This document shows, in pieces, positions 1-20,930 of a stretch of 64,000 nt of DNA. The stretch comes from Luteibacter yeojuensis (GTDB lineage Bacteria; Pseudomonadota; Gammaproteobacteria; Xanthomonadales; Rhodanobacteraceae). Both the position numbers and the translations under genes were made by a program. Position 1 is the stretch's first letter, and each line of letters starts with the position of its first letter. The stretch spans positions 2,046,001-2,110,000 of the forward strand of contig NZ_JAAQTL010000001.1 of the NCBI RefSeq assembly GCF_011742875.1, read 5' to 3'. Under the pieces are notes generated by a model. The model did not search any database, was not told the origin of the DNA, and was given only the letters and a program-made list of their open reading frames with translations.

Positions 1-360
1 GATCTTGTTCATCAGTTCATTGACTGCCACCCGTGCACGCGGAAATCCCATGACCCATGCCATGGAAACGATCCGGGTATCCAGGTGAGCCAAGGAGAGC
101 TGCGAGGCCTTGATATCCGTTCCTTCTTTCCAGCCCCTTGGCAGAACCCACGCGCCATTAGAAAACCAGCGCTCCATAAGGTCGGCAGATACAAACCAGC
201 CCATTTGGCGCATCGCGGCTGGAATGGCCTTGATGTTCGCCCTCGACCGCTGCTCGTTCGGTCGTGACGATTTTTCCGACCCGGTTGAGGCGTGGCTCTT
301 TCCTGGCTCAACCGAGGCATCCGATGATCCATGGACGTGCGAAAAGCTTGATGTCTGCAT
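1..360 (-). CDS. DUF6402-like protein, N-terminal part (runs off the window)
   Basis: An open frame on the minus strand starts at ATG 358-360 and has no stop before the left edge, so only the first 120 residues are present. A GGAG lies 8 nt before the ATG. Residues 1-45 are polar, rich in Ser, Lys and Arg, and look disordered. A compact segment follows with the pattern IPAAMRQMGW, LMERWF, WVLP and a GFPRARVAVNELM stretch. From memory this resembles DUF6402 proteins (IP.AMRKMGW, LM.RWF), which are often found near type VI secretion loci. No biochemical function is known. The family call rests on recall only; a profile search of the full gene would settle it. Confidence 0.5.
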   Translation of the reverse strand, partial: MQTSSFSHVHGSSDASVEPGKSHASTGSEKSSRPNEQRSRANIKAIPAAMRQMGWFVSADLMERWFSNGAWVLPRGWKEGTDIKASQLSLAHLDTRIVSMAWVMGFPRARVAVNELMNKI

Positions 361-498
361 TACCGGGACTCCATATCTGGCACGCGAGCGCTCACGCACC
401 CACCGACAACAATCAGGCGCCTACGGTAGAGGCTTTCGGCTTGACCTGATATGGGCGGATTCTGAAAATCGCTGGCGCGAGCGCACGGCGGGCTTCCT

Positions 499-774
499 CT
501 AAGTGGCCGCGGACGTGATCGGTTTCGCCTCCTCCCACACCATGCGCGTGTGTGCGTGCGTAGCGCAGTCGAATGCTTTTTGTGTCATTACATCGAGGGT
601 TTCCAGCGCATACGCCACCTCCTTGCATTTCACCTCGTCGGCTTCGTCGATCAATTCGGACAAAAGCCGGGTGAGGCGTTGCGTGCGTTGCAGCCATTCC
701 ATCGTGCCGTTCATCAGGTCGTGCACGCTGGCCTCGGGGTTGATGATGTGGGTACGGTCTATCGTCCCGCTCAT
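499..774 (-). CDS. Hypothetical protein, 91 aa
   Basis: Start ATG 772-774 is preceded by AAGGAG with good spacing. An in-frame extension to 882 would add 36 Pro/Arg-rich residues with no visible ribosome site, so the shorter start is preferred. The product is acidic and helical (central LLSELIDEADEVKCKEV), with no signal peptide and no membrane segment. It has two Cys (K-C-K near 50, D-C near 70) with no metal-binding spacing. It lies 138 nt upstream of the DUF6402-like gene on the same strand, so the two may be cotranscribed. The layout loosely recalls short DUF3077-type proteins, but I do not assign a family. Confidence 0.55.
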   Translation of the reverse strand: MSGTIDRTHIINPEASVHDLMNGTMEWLQRTQRLTRLLSELIDEADEVKCKEVAYALETLDVMTQKAFDCATHAHTRMVWEEAKPITSAAT

Positions 775-1695
775 GGGTTGCTCCTTGCGTAACGAGTAGG
801 GGAATGGCGGCGCCACCGGTCCTACCAGCCGCCCATGCGTGTACGCGCCGGAAAAGACGGGTGGGCGACTTTTGAGAAACATCTTAGGACTGGCGACGCC
901 GCCGGGGCATCAGGCGGGGCGTCGAGGTCGAGGGACCGCCCGGTCGTGGGCTTGGATGCCGCCGGCGGGGAACCGGCGGGCGTGCGGGTGCCTTATGATG
1001 TGCATAGCGCAATCAACTCTCGATCAGTTGGTTGTGTAGCGGCCCAGGGGTGTTTCGAGCACCCTTGGGTCGCGCCTCTCACCGCTTCAAGCGATGGTTG
1101 CCTGCGTAGCGCATCGGGCCGATAGCGCAGGTAATGGCCTGACCATATCAAGCCATGCTGATATTGCCTGTAGGGCACAAGCGGAACGACGCGTCACGCG
1201 CGCGCATGAAGTATGCGCAAGCCCGATGCACCAGCGTTTTGCACCCTCCCCCGCTCGTCGTCCCTGGTCAGGCATGAACTCAATGCCTTGCTCCGCACCT
1301 TTGCGAAAACACTCAGTCCCTGGATGCGATAGCTTTCCAGGAGCATCGCCGACAGGGTCGACTTCCACCGAGCGAAAGTGGCGATCGTGCTGCGGTGTCG
1401 CGAGGTTTCCTCGCCGCTGTAGCGGCTCCTACGAGAGCCACTGCCTAGGCTTTTTCCTCATGGCACTGCCACGCCGGGAGGAGACGGCGGCCGTCGTTTT
1501 TGGAGCGATTCCGCACGGAGGCGTAGGCCGGAGGAGGACTTAGCGAGAAAAATGGCGGCCGGCGACTCCTTGCCGTCACGCCCAAGTGCGAACGCGATGG
1601 CGAAGCCGAGCCTGCCACTGGCGCGGCGAAGCCGCTCAAAACATATGGGCCCGCGTTTGCGGGCCAACCGAAGGGGCCGGGGTAACGTGAGGCGC
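775..1695. other. Intergenic stretch without a supportable gene
   Basis: Short open frames exist on both strands, but none has a good ribosome site or a recognisable protein. A hairpin CCCAGGGGTG/CACCCTTGGG lies near 1047-1073. One REP-like palindrome lies at 1402-1435. The stretch 1450-1640 has the purine-rich, repeated-looking character of dispersed intergenic repeats, but no second copy was found in this window. I see nothing else here. Confidence 0.6.
1402..1435. repeat. REP-like palindrome, copy A (half unit)
   Basis: Contains the core CGCCGCTGTAGCGGCTCCTAC, a short inverted repeat (GCCGCT/AGCGGC) followed by the CTCCTAC tail that is shared with seven other loci in this window. Only one arm is present here. 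Confidence 0.7.
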
Positions 1696-1730
1696 AAAAA
1701 AAGAGGCGAGGGTTTGCGCCCTCGCCTCTT
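1696..1730 (-). terminator. Intrinsic terminator of tuf copy 1
   Basis: A 12-bp perfect stem AAGAGGCGAGGG / CCCTCGCCTCTT (1701-1712 and 1719-1730) with a 6-nt loop is followed, reading the minus strand, by a run of T (A tract 1696-1702 on the plus strand). It sits 25 nt after the tuf stop codon and closes the rpsL-rpsG-fusA-tuf unit. Confidence 0.93.
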
Positions 1731-1754
1731 CGATTCCCCTTGGGGAGATGTTGC

Positions 1755-2945
<1,191 letters not shown>

Positions 2946-2993
2946 GACTCTAAACCTCTAAAAGAACGTTGTGTGTTGAAGAAGAAGCCCTTA

Positions 2994-5123
<2,130 letters not shown>

Positions 5124-5149
5124 GGTCTTTCCTCAATCTGAAGCTGTAA

Positions 5150-5617
5150 TTACCAGCGGTAATGCGAGAAGGCCTTGTTGGCCTCCGCCATGCGGTGCGT
5201 TTCTTCGCGCTTCTTGACAGCGCCGCCACGGGACTCCGAGGCCTCGAGCAGTTCGGCGGCCAGCTTGCGCGGCATGGACGTCTCGCCGCGCTTGCGCGCC
5301 GCGTCGATCACCCAGCGCATGGCCAGGGCCATGCGACGGCCCGGACGGACTTCGACCGGCACCTGGTAGGTGGCACCGCCCACGCGGCGGGACTTCACCT
5401 CGACGGCCGGGGCGATGTTGCCCAGGGCCTTCTCGACGAGCTGCACCGGCTCGGCGTGCTTTTCGCCGATGTGCTGCAGCGCGCCGTAGACGATCGATTC
5501 GGCGACGGACTTCTTGCCGGACTTCATCACCATGTTGATGAAGCGGGCGATCAGCTGGCTTCCGTGCTTCGGGTCCGGGAGGACGACACGGGCGGGATGG
5601 GAACCTTTACGCGACAT
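5150..5617 (-). CDS. rpsG: 30S ribosomal protein S7
   Basis: S7 is a primary binder of the 16S rRNA 3' domain and lines the E site. The 155-aa protein begins [10 protein letters not shown] and contains the typical [10 protein letters not shown] and PVEVRPGRR segments and the Arg/Lys-rich tail ending in HYRW. It is 16 nt downstream of rpsL and 26 nt upstream of fusA. In enterobacteria S7 represses the str mRNA at the rpsL-rpsG junction. The short 16-nt junction here makes the same structure unlikely; that last point is inference. Confidence 0.98.
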   Translation of the reverse strand: MSRKGSHPARVVLPDPKHGSQLIARFINMVMKSGKKSVAESIVYGALQHIGEKHAEPVQLVEKALGNIAPAVEVKSRRVGGATYQVPVEVRPGRRMALAMRWVIDAARKRGETSMPRKLAAELLEASESRGGAVKKREETHRMAEANKAFSHYRW

Positions 5618-5633
5618 AATTCTTGTCCTTTAC

Positions 5634-6008
<375 letters not shown>

Positions 6009-6181
6009 GCGAAGCTATTCCTGAGAAACATAAAGGCAGACCGATAGATCGGCCCGCCAGAGAAGCGTTGTTGACGTGCGTGGCCCGCGAAAGCGGGCTG
6101 CGCCCATCGTCCATGAATCCGAACACGAGGCGCTTCCTTGCGCCTCATTTCGTATGTACGAGCAAAACCCGCGTACGGGCC
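6009..6181 (-). other. rpoC-rpsL spacer with two hairpins
   Basis: On the minus strand the 173-nt spacer can fold GAGGCGC/GCGCCTC (6127-6133 with 6140-6146) and GCCCGC/GCGGGC (6083-6088 with 6093-6098, GAAA-type loop). Neither is followed by a T run, so they look like processing or stability elements rather than terminators. I did not find a convincing sigma-70 promoter for rpsL here. Read-through from rpoBC is therefore plausible. Confidence 0.45.
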
Positions 6182-10393
<4,212 letters not shown>

Positions 10394-10418
10394 GCGTAAT
10401 CTCCGGTAGCCGCGACGA

Positions 10419-14588
<4,170 letters not shown>

Positions 14589-14764
14589 GGTGGGTACCGC
14601 CTCGGTTCTCAGTGGCGCCGGTGATGCACGCACCGGCTAAATGGTGAATCGAAAATCGGAGATCGGGATTCGTACCGCAGGGCATCGATGCCCTCGACTC
14701 CCGATGTCCCATTTCCGACGGAACGGAACATGGAACGATGGAACAGGCCCGTGGAACGGCCAAA

Positions 14765-14788
14765 GCCCGGGGGCTTACGCCCCCAGGC
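14765..14788 (-). terminator. Possible rplL-rpoB attenuator hairpin
   Basis: Near-perfect 10-bp stem GCCTGGGGGC / GCCCCCGGGC with a GTAA loop, followed on the minus strand only by TTTGG, so termination should be partial. Its position between rplL and rpoB matches the attenuator known in other proteobacteria, which lowers rpoBC relative to ribosomal protein transcription. Confidence 0.5.
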
Positions 14789-14830
14789 TCGCTTGACGCT
14801 ATGTCGAACGACTGGCGCGCAAGGCGCCGA

Positions 14831-15205
14831 TTACTTGAGTTCGACCGTGGCGCCGGCAGCTTCGAGGTCCTTCTTGAACTTCTCGGCATCTTCCTTCGAG
14901 GCCGCTTCCTTCACGACGCCGCCGGCCTCGGTGAGGTCCTTGGCTTCCTTCAGGCCCAGGCCGGTGATGGCGCGGACGGCCTTGATCACGTCGACCTTCT
15001 TGTCGCCGGCGGACTTCAGGATCACGTCGAACTCGGTCTGCGCTTCGGCAGCCGGGCCGGCGGCGGCCGGGCCAGCGGCCACGGCGACCGGAGCGGCGGC
15101 GGAGACGCCGAAGGTGTCTTCGATCGACTTCACCAGCTCCATGATTTCCGTCAGGGACTTGGCCTTGATGGCTTCAACGATCTGTTCGGTGGTCAGGGTG
15201 GACAT
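14831..15205 (-). CDS. rplL: 50S ribosomal protein L7/L12
   Basis: L7/L12 forms the ribosomal stalk that recruits translation GTPases. The 124-aa acidic protein has the N-terminal dimerisation domain ([12 protein letters not shown], 4-30), an Ala/Pro/Gly hinge (about 36-52) and the C-terminal domain with [17 protein letters not shown]. It lies 45 nt downstream of rplJ in the L10 operon. Copy number on the ribosome is set by the rplJ-rplL translational arrangement in other bacteria. Confidence 0.98.
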   Translation of the reverse strand: MSTLTTEQIVEAIKAKSLTEIMELVKSIEDTFGVSAAAPVAVAAGPAAAGPAAEAQTEFDVILKSAGDKKVDVIKAVRAITGLGLKEAKDLTEAGGVVKEAASKEDAEKFKKDLEAAGATVELK

Positions 15206-15250
15206 TGTTTCTTACCTTCTGAAATGGGGTTTCGAATGGAAAAGTCGAGG

Positions 15251-15775
15251 TCAGGCTTCGGCCGGGGCTTCGGCGGCGACTTCGCCACCACCCTGCTTGT
15301 CCGCCACGGCCTTGACGGCGCGGGCGAACATCGTGACCGGCTCGGCCAGCACGCGGGCCAGCATGGCCAGGGCCTCTTCGCGGGTCGGCAGCGAGGCCAG
15401 CACGTCGACGTGCTTGGCATCGAACAGCTTGCCCTCGATGGAGACGACCTTCGGCTTGAGCTTGTCGTTGGTCTTCGCGAATTCCTTGATCAGGCGGCCA
15501 GCGGCGCCCGGTTCCTCGGTCGAGAACGCATACAGCAACGGACCGACCAGGGCGTCCTTGACGACCTCGAATTCGGTACCGGCCACGGCGCGAGCGGCGA
15601 GCGTGTTCTTGACAACCTTCAGGAACACACCCGACTGACGGGCCTTCTTGCGCATCTCGGTCATCTGAGAGACCGTGGTGCCCGCGTATTCGGCGGCGAC
15701 CAAGGAGTGAGCCTTCGCGGCGACTTCTGCCAGCTCGGCGACTACTTCTTGCTTCTGGGACAGATTGAGAGCCAT
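15251..15775 (-). CDS. rplJ: 50S ribosomal protein L10
   Basis: L10 anchors L7/L12 dimers to the ribosome. The 174-aa product starts [12 protein letters not shown] with a strong GGAGGA ribosome site and ends in an Ala/Glu-rich tail. Typical motifs are [13 protein letters not shown] ([10 protein letters not shown]) and the [10 protein letters not shown] segment. It is preceded by a 348-nt leader carrying an intrinsic-terminator-like hairpin and a sequence resembling the L10 leader, so autoregulation by the L10-L12 complex is likely. Confidence 0.98.
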   Translation of the reverse strand: MALNLSQKQEVVAELAEVAAKAHSLVAAEYAGTTVSQMTEMRKKARQSGVFLKVVKNTLAARAVAGTEFEVVKDALVGPLLYAFSTEEPGAAGRLIKEFAKTNDKLKPKVVSIEGKLFDAKHVDVLASLPTREEALAMLARVLAEPVTMFARAVKAVADKQGGGEVAAEAPAEA

Positions 15776-16080
15776 TGCACTCCTCCAATTTAACTCCGCT
15801 CACGACTCCTGCCGCTTGCGGTCCTGGGCGACATCGTCCTGACGTCGGGGATGCGGGCATCCCGGGTGGTGGCCTTTCCAGATTCGAAACGAATGCCAGA
15901 AGGGGCTGCACCATCTACGCAGGCTGGAGCCGTAGGGGCCTCCGATTAAGCGAATCCGCTGCCGACGACGGCGATTCCTTGCCAACACGAGCTCCCTGCT
16001 CGTCGTCGTCGCGCGCTATCCGCGCCTACGGTCTTTGACGGCTGCCCCGATGTCGCGCATGCGCAACCGGGGCCGCCCTC
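15776..16080 (-). promoter_or_regulatory. L10 ribosomal-protein leader (autoregulatory mRNA element)
   Basis: The long untranslated stretch before rplJ contains GCGTAGATGGTGCAGCCCC on the minus strand (15902-15920). From memory this matches the conserved core of the L10 leader family (CGUAG.UGGUGCUGCC). In that family the L10-L12 complex binds the leader to repress rplJL. The exact boundaries of the fold were not computed. Confidence 0.6.
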
Positions 16081-16114
16081 AAAAACGTGCCCTCGCCGGC
16101 TTGGCCGGCGAGGG
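16081..16114 (-). terminator. Intrinsic terminator/attenuator between rplA and rplJ
   Basis: Perfect 11-bp stem CCCTCGCCGGC / GCCGGCGAGGG (16090-16100 and 16104-16114) with a 3-nt loop, followed on the minus strand by CACGTTTTT (A run 16081-16085). It lies 9 nt after the rplA stop. It either ends an rplKA transcript or attenuates read-through into rplJL-rpoBC. Confidence 0.75.
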
Positions 16115-16123
16115 TCGTAACAC

Positions 16124-16831
16124 TTACTTGGCCGAGGTGGTCACGGTCGAGGTATCGACCGGCACGCCCACGCCCATGGTGCTCGACAGCGACACCTTCT
16201 GGATGTACTGACCCTTCGCCGCAGCCGGCTTGGCCTTCAGCAGGTCGCCGAGCAGCGCATTGAGGTTGTCGGCCAGCTGGGCGGCCTCGAAGCTCGCCTT
16301 GCCGATCGTGGCGTGGATGATGCCGCCCTTGTCGTTGCGGAACTTCACCTGGCCAGCCTTGGCGTTCTTGACCGCCGTGGCGACGTCGGCCGTGACCGAG
16401 CCGTCCTTCGGGTTCGGCATCAGGCCACGGGGACCGAGCACCTGGCCGAGCTTGCCGACGACGCGCATGGCGTCCGGCGTGGCGATGACGCGGCCGTAGT
16501 TCAGGTCGCCCGCCTGCATCTTCTCGGCGAGGTCGTCCATGCCGACGGCATCGGCACCGGCCGCGAGGGCGGCATCGGCCTTTTCACCCGGCGGAACGAA
16601 CACGGCGACGCGGACGGTCTTGCCGGTGCCATGCGGCAGCAGCGAGGAACCGCGGACGCCCTGGTCCGACTTCTTGGCATCGATGCCGAGGCGGACGGAG
16701 ACGTCCACCGACTCGGCGAACTTCGCCTTGGCGTTGTCCTTGACGATCTTCAGCGCCTCGTCGAGACCGTAGGTCTTGCCGGGCTGCACGGCGGCCGTGG
16801 CGGCCTTCATACGCTTGGTGAGCTTTGCCAT
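16124..16831 (-). CDS. rplA: 50S ribosomal protein L1
   Basis: L1 forms the mobile L1 stalk that helps release E-site tRNA, and in other bacteria represses rplKA translation. The 235-aa protein begins MAKLTKRMK and contains the [12 protein letters not shown] and [12 protein letters not shown] motifs diagnostic for L1. It lies 3 nt after rplK, so the two are translationally coupled. A strong hairpin with a T tract follows it. Confidence 0.98.
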   Translation of the reverse strand: MAKLTKRMKAATAAVQPGKTYGLDEALKIVKDNAKAKFAESVDVSVRLGIDAKKSDQGVRGSSLLPHGTGKTVRVAVFVPPGEKADAALAAGADAVGMDDLAEKMQAGDLNYGRVIATPDAMRVVGKLGQVLGPRGLMPNPKDGSVTADVATAVKNAKAGQVKFRNDKGGIIHATIGKASFEAAQLADNLNALLGDLLKAKPAAAKGQYIQKVSLSSTMGVGVPVDTSTVTTSAK

Positions 16832-16834
16832 GTC

Positions 16835-17263
16835 TTAACCCTCCACCACCAGACCCATGGAACGCGCGCTGCCGGCGATCGTGCGCACGGCGGCATCCAG
16901 ATCGGCAGCCGTGAGATCCGGCTCCTTCTGCTTCGCGATTTCCTCGAGCTGGGCGCGGGTGACCTTGCCCACCTTGTCGGTGTTCGGCTTCTGCGAGCCC
17001 TTGGCCACGCCCGTGATCTTCTTGAGGAGGATCGAGGCCGGCGGGGTCTTCGTGATGAAGGTGAAGGTACGGTCCGAGTAGGCCGTGATCACGACCGGGA
17101 TCGGGAGACCCGGCTCGAGCTTCTGCGTGGCGGCGTTGAAGGCCTTGCAGAACTCCATGATGTTCAGGCCACGCTGACCCAGCGCGGGACCGACCGGCGG
17201 CGACGGGTTGGCCTGGCCGGCCTTCACCTGCAACTTGATGTAACCAATGACTTTCTTTGCCAT
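16835..17263 (-). CDS. rplK: 50S ribosomal protein L11
   Basis: L11 binds the GTPase-associated centre of 23S rRNA and is needed for RelA activation. The 142-aa protein starts [13 protein letters not shown] and has the [16 protein letters not shown] motif and the C-terminal GSARSMGL motif. It is first in the rplKA pair, downstream of a recognisable -10/-35 promoter and about 130 nt of leader, where L1 could bind for autoregulation. Confidence 0.98.
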   Translation of the reverse strand: MAKKVIGYIKLQVKAGQANPSPPVGPALGQRGLNIMEFCKAFNAATQKLEPGLPIPVVITAYSDRTFTFITKTPPASILLKKITGVAKGSQKPNTDKVGKVTRAQLEEIAKQKEPDLTAADLDAAVRTIAGSARSMGLVVEG

Positions 17264-17396
17264 TTATCTTTCCTCGCGAGTGCTGGCGCCTTGCGGCTCC
17301 TCGCTGTAGACCGTCCGTGGAGTGTGGATGGGCGCGCGCCTGCGAACCCCTGAAACACGGACACGCCGGAGCACAAGGCTCCAGCGTGAACCGGGC

Positions 17397-17425
17397 ATTA
17401 TAGGCTCCTCACACGGGCTATGCAA
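17397..17425 (-). promoter_or_regulatory. Probable sigma-70 promoter for rplKA(JL-rpoBC)
   Basis: On the minus strand TTGCAT (17420-17425) is separated by 17 nt from a perfect TATAAT (17397-17402). It lies in the 205-nt nusG-rplK gap and gives a leader of about 130 nt before rplK. The -35 box is weak (3 of 6), the -10 is consensus. Confidence 0.7.
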
Positions 17426-17468
17426 ACCCTGTGCCGGAGGGCCGGCGAAGCCGGCCAGAAGGCCTGGA

Positions 17469-18029
17469 TCAGGCCTTCTCCACCTGACCGAACTCGAGTT
17501 CGACCGGGGTAGAGCGACCGAAAATGAGCACCGCGACGCGCAGGCGGCTCTTTTCGTAGTTGACTTCCTCGACGACGCCGTTGAAGTCGTTGAACGGACC
17601 GTCGGTGACCCGGACCATCTCGCCCGGCTCGAAGAGGACCTTCGGGCGGGGCTTTTCCACACCCTCGCGCACGCGGCTCAGGATGTTGTCGGCCTCGCTG
17701 TCGCGGATCGGGTGCGGACGATCGGCGGTGCCGCCGATGAAGCCCAGGACCTTCGGGGTCTCCTTGACCAGGTGCCAGCACTCGTCGTCGATACGCGGGG
17801 TCTTGCCGCTCGTATCGGTCTCGATCTGGACCAGGACATACCCGGGGAAGAACTTGCGCTCGCTGCGGCGCTTCTGGCCGCCGCGCATCTCGATGACTTC
17901 CTCGGTCGGAACCAGGATCTCACCGAACTTCTCTTCCATGCCCTCGCGCTTGACGCGCTCTTCCAGGGCCTTGCGGACCTGCTGCTCGAAACCCGAGTAG
18001 GCGTGAACCACGTACCAGCGCTTGCTCAT
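17469..18029 (-). CDS. nusG: Transcription termination/antitermination protein NusG
   Basis: NusG binds RNA polymerase and couples it to Rho or the ribosome. The 186-aa protein has the NGN domain ([15 protein letters not shown], about 1-115, including FFPGYVLV and FIGG) and a C-terminal KOW domain ([14 protein letters not shown], about 130-186). It lies 8 nt downstream of secE, the conserved order. A hairpin with GCCGGC arms after the stop could weakly terminate before the rplK promoter. Confidence 0.98.
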   Translation of the reverse strand: MSKRWYVVHAYSGFEQQVRKALEERVKREGMEEKFGEILVPTEEVIEMRGGQKRRSERKFFPGYVLVQIETDTSGKTPRIDDECWHLVKETPKVLGFIGGTADRPHPIRDSEADNILSRVREGVEKPRPKVLFEPGEMVRVTDGPFNDFNGVVEEVNYEKSRLRVAVLIFGRSTPVELEFGQVEKA

Positions 18030-18037
18030 GCCTTACC

Positions 18038-18433
18038 TCAATGTCCGAGCTTGAGCAGCCAATCGAGCACGATCGACTTCAACAACCAGTCGATCAAGCC
18101 CATCAGCAGCGAAAGAATGACAACCACCACCAGGATGACACCCGTGGTCTTCAGCGTTTCGTCGCGCGTCGGCCATACGACCTTGCGCATTTCGAACTGC
18201 GACTCGGCGACGAAGCCGCGCAGCTTGCGGCCGGGGGCCGTGAATGCGGCAATGGCCATGGCGGCGGCCACGGCGACGATGACTCCGGCGACGCGCGCGA
18301 ACGACGGCACGCTCGGGTTATCGCCGAAATAGTAGAAACCGACGATGCCGGCGACGAGCACGACCAGCGCAAGCGCCAGCTTGCCGAGATCGGCCGGGCT
18401 CATACCCTTGGCTTCTTGTGCCTTCGTATTCAT
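18038..18433 (-). CDS. secE: Protein translocase subunit SecE
   Basis: SecE clamps SecY in the Sec translocon of the inner membrane. The 131-aa product, taken from ATG 18431-18433 (MNTKAQEAKG), has three hydrophobic segments (about 15-34, 45-65 and 95-125) and the conserved cytoplasmic FVAESQFEMRKVVWPTRDE motif, which is the signature of SecE. The frame stays open upstream through the tRNA-Trp gene, so a longer start is rejected. Length suits the three-TM proteobacterial form. nusG follows after 8 nt. Confidence 0.96.
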   Translation of the reverse strand: MNTKAQEAKGMSPADLGKLALALVVLVAGIVGFYYFGDNPSVPSFARVAGVIVAVAAAMAIAAFTAPGRKLRGFVAESQFEMRKVVWPTRDETLKTTGVILVVVVILSLLMGLIDWLLKSIVLDWLLKLGH

Positions 18434-18446
18434 GCGGACTCGGGAG

Positions 18447-18522
<76 letters not shown>

Positions 18523-18542
18523 ACAGGTGAAACAGTGGAACC

Positions 18543-18577
18543 GCGAAGGCGGGCGGTCGATGACCTGCCCGCCTCGC
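18543..18577 (-). other. Hairpin between tuf copy 2 and tRNA-Trp
   Basis: GCGAGGCGGGC pairs with GCCCGCCTTCGC on the minus strand. A second short hairpin (GCCGG TCC..GGGGCCGGC) lies between it and the tuf stop. Neither has a T run, so they look like processing sites in a joint tuf-tRNA transcript rather than terminators. Confidence 0.45.
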
Positions 18578-18612
18578 GACCGGCTGCCGGCCCCGAAGGA
18601 CCGGCATCGTTC

Positions 18613-19803
<1,191 letters not shown>

Positions 19804-19866
19804 GAGCGTTAAACTCCGCTGGAGCCAATGAGATAGTAAAAAAGGAACCGCCGCGGACGACGAAGA

Positions 19867-19942
<76 letters not shown>

Positions 19943-19968
19943 ACATGACGCAATGCGCGTATGAACAA

Positions 19969-20042
19969 TGGAGCGGGAGACGGGAATCGAACCCGCACAA
20001 TCAGCTTGGAAGGCTGAAGTTCTACCATTGAACTACTCCCGC
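19969..20042 (-). tRNA. trnG: tRNA-Gly (UCC)
   Basis: A 74-nt cloverleaf with encoded CCA. Acceptor arms are GCGGGAG/CTCCCGC, the anticodon loop is CTTCCAA, and the T loop is GTTCGATTC. It is the middle gene of the Tyr-Gly-Thr cluster. Confidence 0.97.
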
Positions 20043-20059
20043 ACTGCGCGGAACTCGTC

Positions 20060-20145
20060 TGGTGGAGGAAGGTGGATTCGAACCACCGAAGGCGTAAGCC
20101 AGCAGATTTACAGTCTGCCCCCGTTGGCCGCTTGGGTATTCCTCC
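20060..20145 (-). tRNA. trnY: tRNA-Tyr (GUA)
   Basis: An 86-nt tRNA with the long variable arm expected of tRNA-Tyr and an encoded CCA. Acceptor arms are GGAGGAA/TTCCTCC, and the anticodon is GUA in CTGTAAA. It is the first gene of the cluster, directly behind a promoter. Confidence 0.97.
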
Positions 20146-20159
20146 AACAAAGAACGCCT

Positions 20160-20188
20160 ATTGTCGCGAGCGTCCGCGAACCTGTCAA
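20160..20188 (-). promoter_or_regulatory. Promoter of the tRNA-Tyr-Gly-Thr-tuf operon
   Basis: Minus-strand perfect TTGACA (20183-20188), 17-nt spacer, GACAAT (20160-20165). It lies 15 nt before the 5' end of tRNA-Tyr, as expected for a strong stable-RNA promoter. Confidence 0.85.
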
Positions 20189-20226
20189 TAACTTCTGCAC
20201 ACAAAATGCAGGGGTCGCAGCGACCA

Positions 20227-20311
20227 TGTAGGAGCCGCTTTAGCGGCGAGGGAACCTGCCTCGCCGCTTCATCGCTCCGTTGGCTTCTCGCCGCTATAGC
20301 GGCTCCCACAG
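20227..20311. repeat. REP/BIME-like repeat, copy B
   Basis: Two inverted arms, TGTAGGAGCCGCTTTAGCGG and CCGCTATAGCGGCTCCCACA, enclose a roughly 40-bp middle (CTTCATCGCTCCGTTGGCTT). The 85-bp unit is nearly the same as copy H at 45129. It lies between the tRNA operon and the thioesterase gene. Confidence 0.85.
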
Positions 20312-20342
20312 TTCCGGCAACTCCCAAGGCCGAGGCCTGGAG

Positions 20343-20828
20343 TTAAGCCTCCCGGGTCGCCAGGACCAGGGGCTCCATCGCGCGGGACATCTCCATGAGC
20401 TTCATCGCGTATTCCTGCAGCCGCTTGTCTTTCTCCTCCACGGGCTTCCACGGCGGAACGGGCGTGGGCTTGCCGCCGTCGGGCTTGTCCAGGGCCACGA
20501 AGACCATGACGCAGCTGGTCGCCAGGCGCTGCTCGCCGGAACGCAGGTCGCGGGCCAGCACGTCGACGGCCAGGTGCATGCTCGAGGTGCCGGTGTGGAT
20601 GAGACGGGCCCGCACGGTCACCAGGTCGCCGATGAGGATGGGCGCGAGGAACTGGATGCCGCTGACCGAAGCGGTGACGCAATAGGCCCCGCTCCAGCCC
20701 ACCGCGCAGGCGTAGCCGGCCTGGTCGAGCCATTTCATGGCCATGCCGCCATGCACCTTGCCGCCGAAGTTCACATCGGTGGGCTGGGCCAGGAAACGGA
20801 ATTCGACTTCGCGCTGGGTGCCGGGCAT
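20343..20828 (-). CDS. Acyl-CoA thioesterase, hotdog fold (YciA/ACOT type)
   Basis: Probably hydrolyses acyl-CoA to free acid and CoA in the cytoplasm. The 161-aa protein carries a single HotDog ACOT domain (about 7-125) with DVNFGGKVHGGMAMKWLDQAG near 18-38, where the Asn/Gly-His-Gly cluster marks the catalytic helix of the YciA/ACOT group. FVALDKPDGG follows the core. Substrate chain length cannot be read from sequence. It is divergent from the phosphatase operon at 20931, with about 100 nt between starts, and a REP element lies behind its stop. Confidence 0.85.
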   Translation of the reverse strand: MPGTQREVEFRFLAQPTDVNFGGKVHGGMAMKWLDQAGYACAVGWSGAYCVTASVSGIQFLAPILIGDLVTVRARLIHTGTSSMHLAVDVLARDLRSGEQRLATSCVMVFVALDKPDGGKPTPVPPWKPVEEKDKRLQEYAMKLMEMSRAMEPLVLATREA

Positions 20829-20930
20829 GGCATGACCTTTCTGGGAAAAGTCGCATTATGACGTCACGGCGGCTTGTCGGGCCGGCCGGGGCGGCATAGA
20901 TTCGAGCCACGAACTCCGGGAGTGTCGCCG

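Noticed and set aside
1445..1639. A 64-residue minus-strand frame in the 775-1695 gap
   Set aside because: Composition (Ser/Arg/Pro) and surroundings look like a repeat-derived frame, with no ribosome site and no recognised family.
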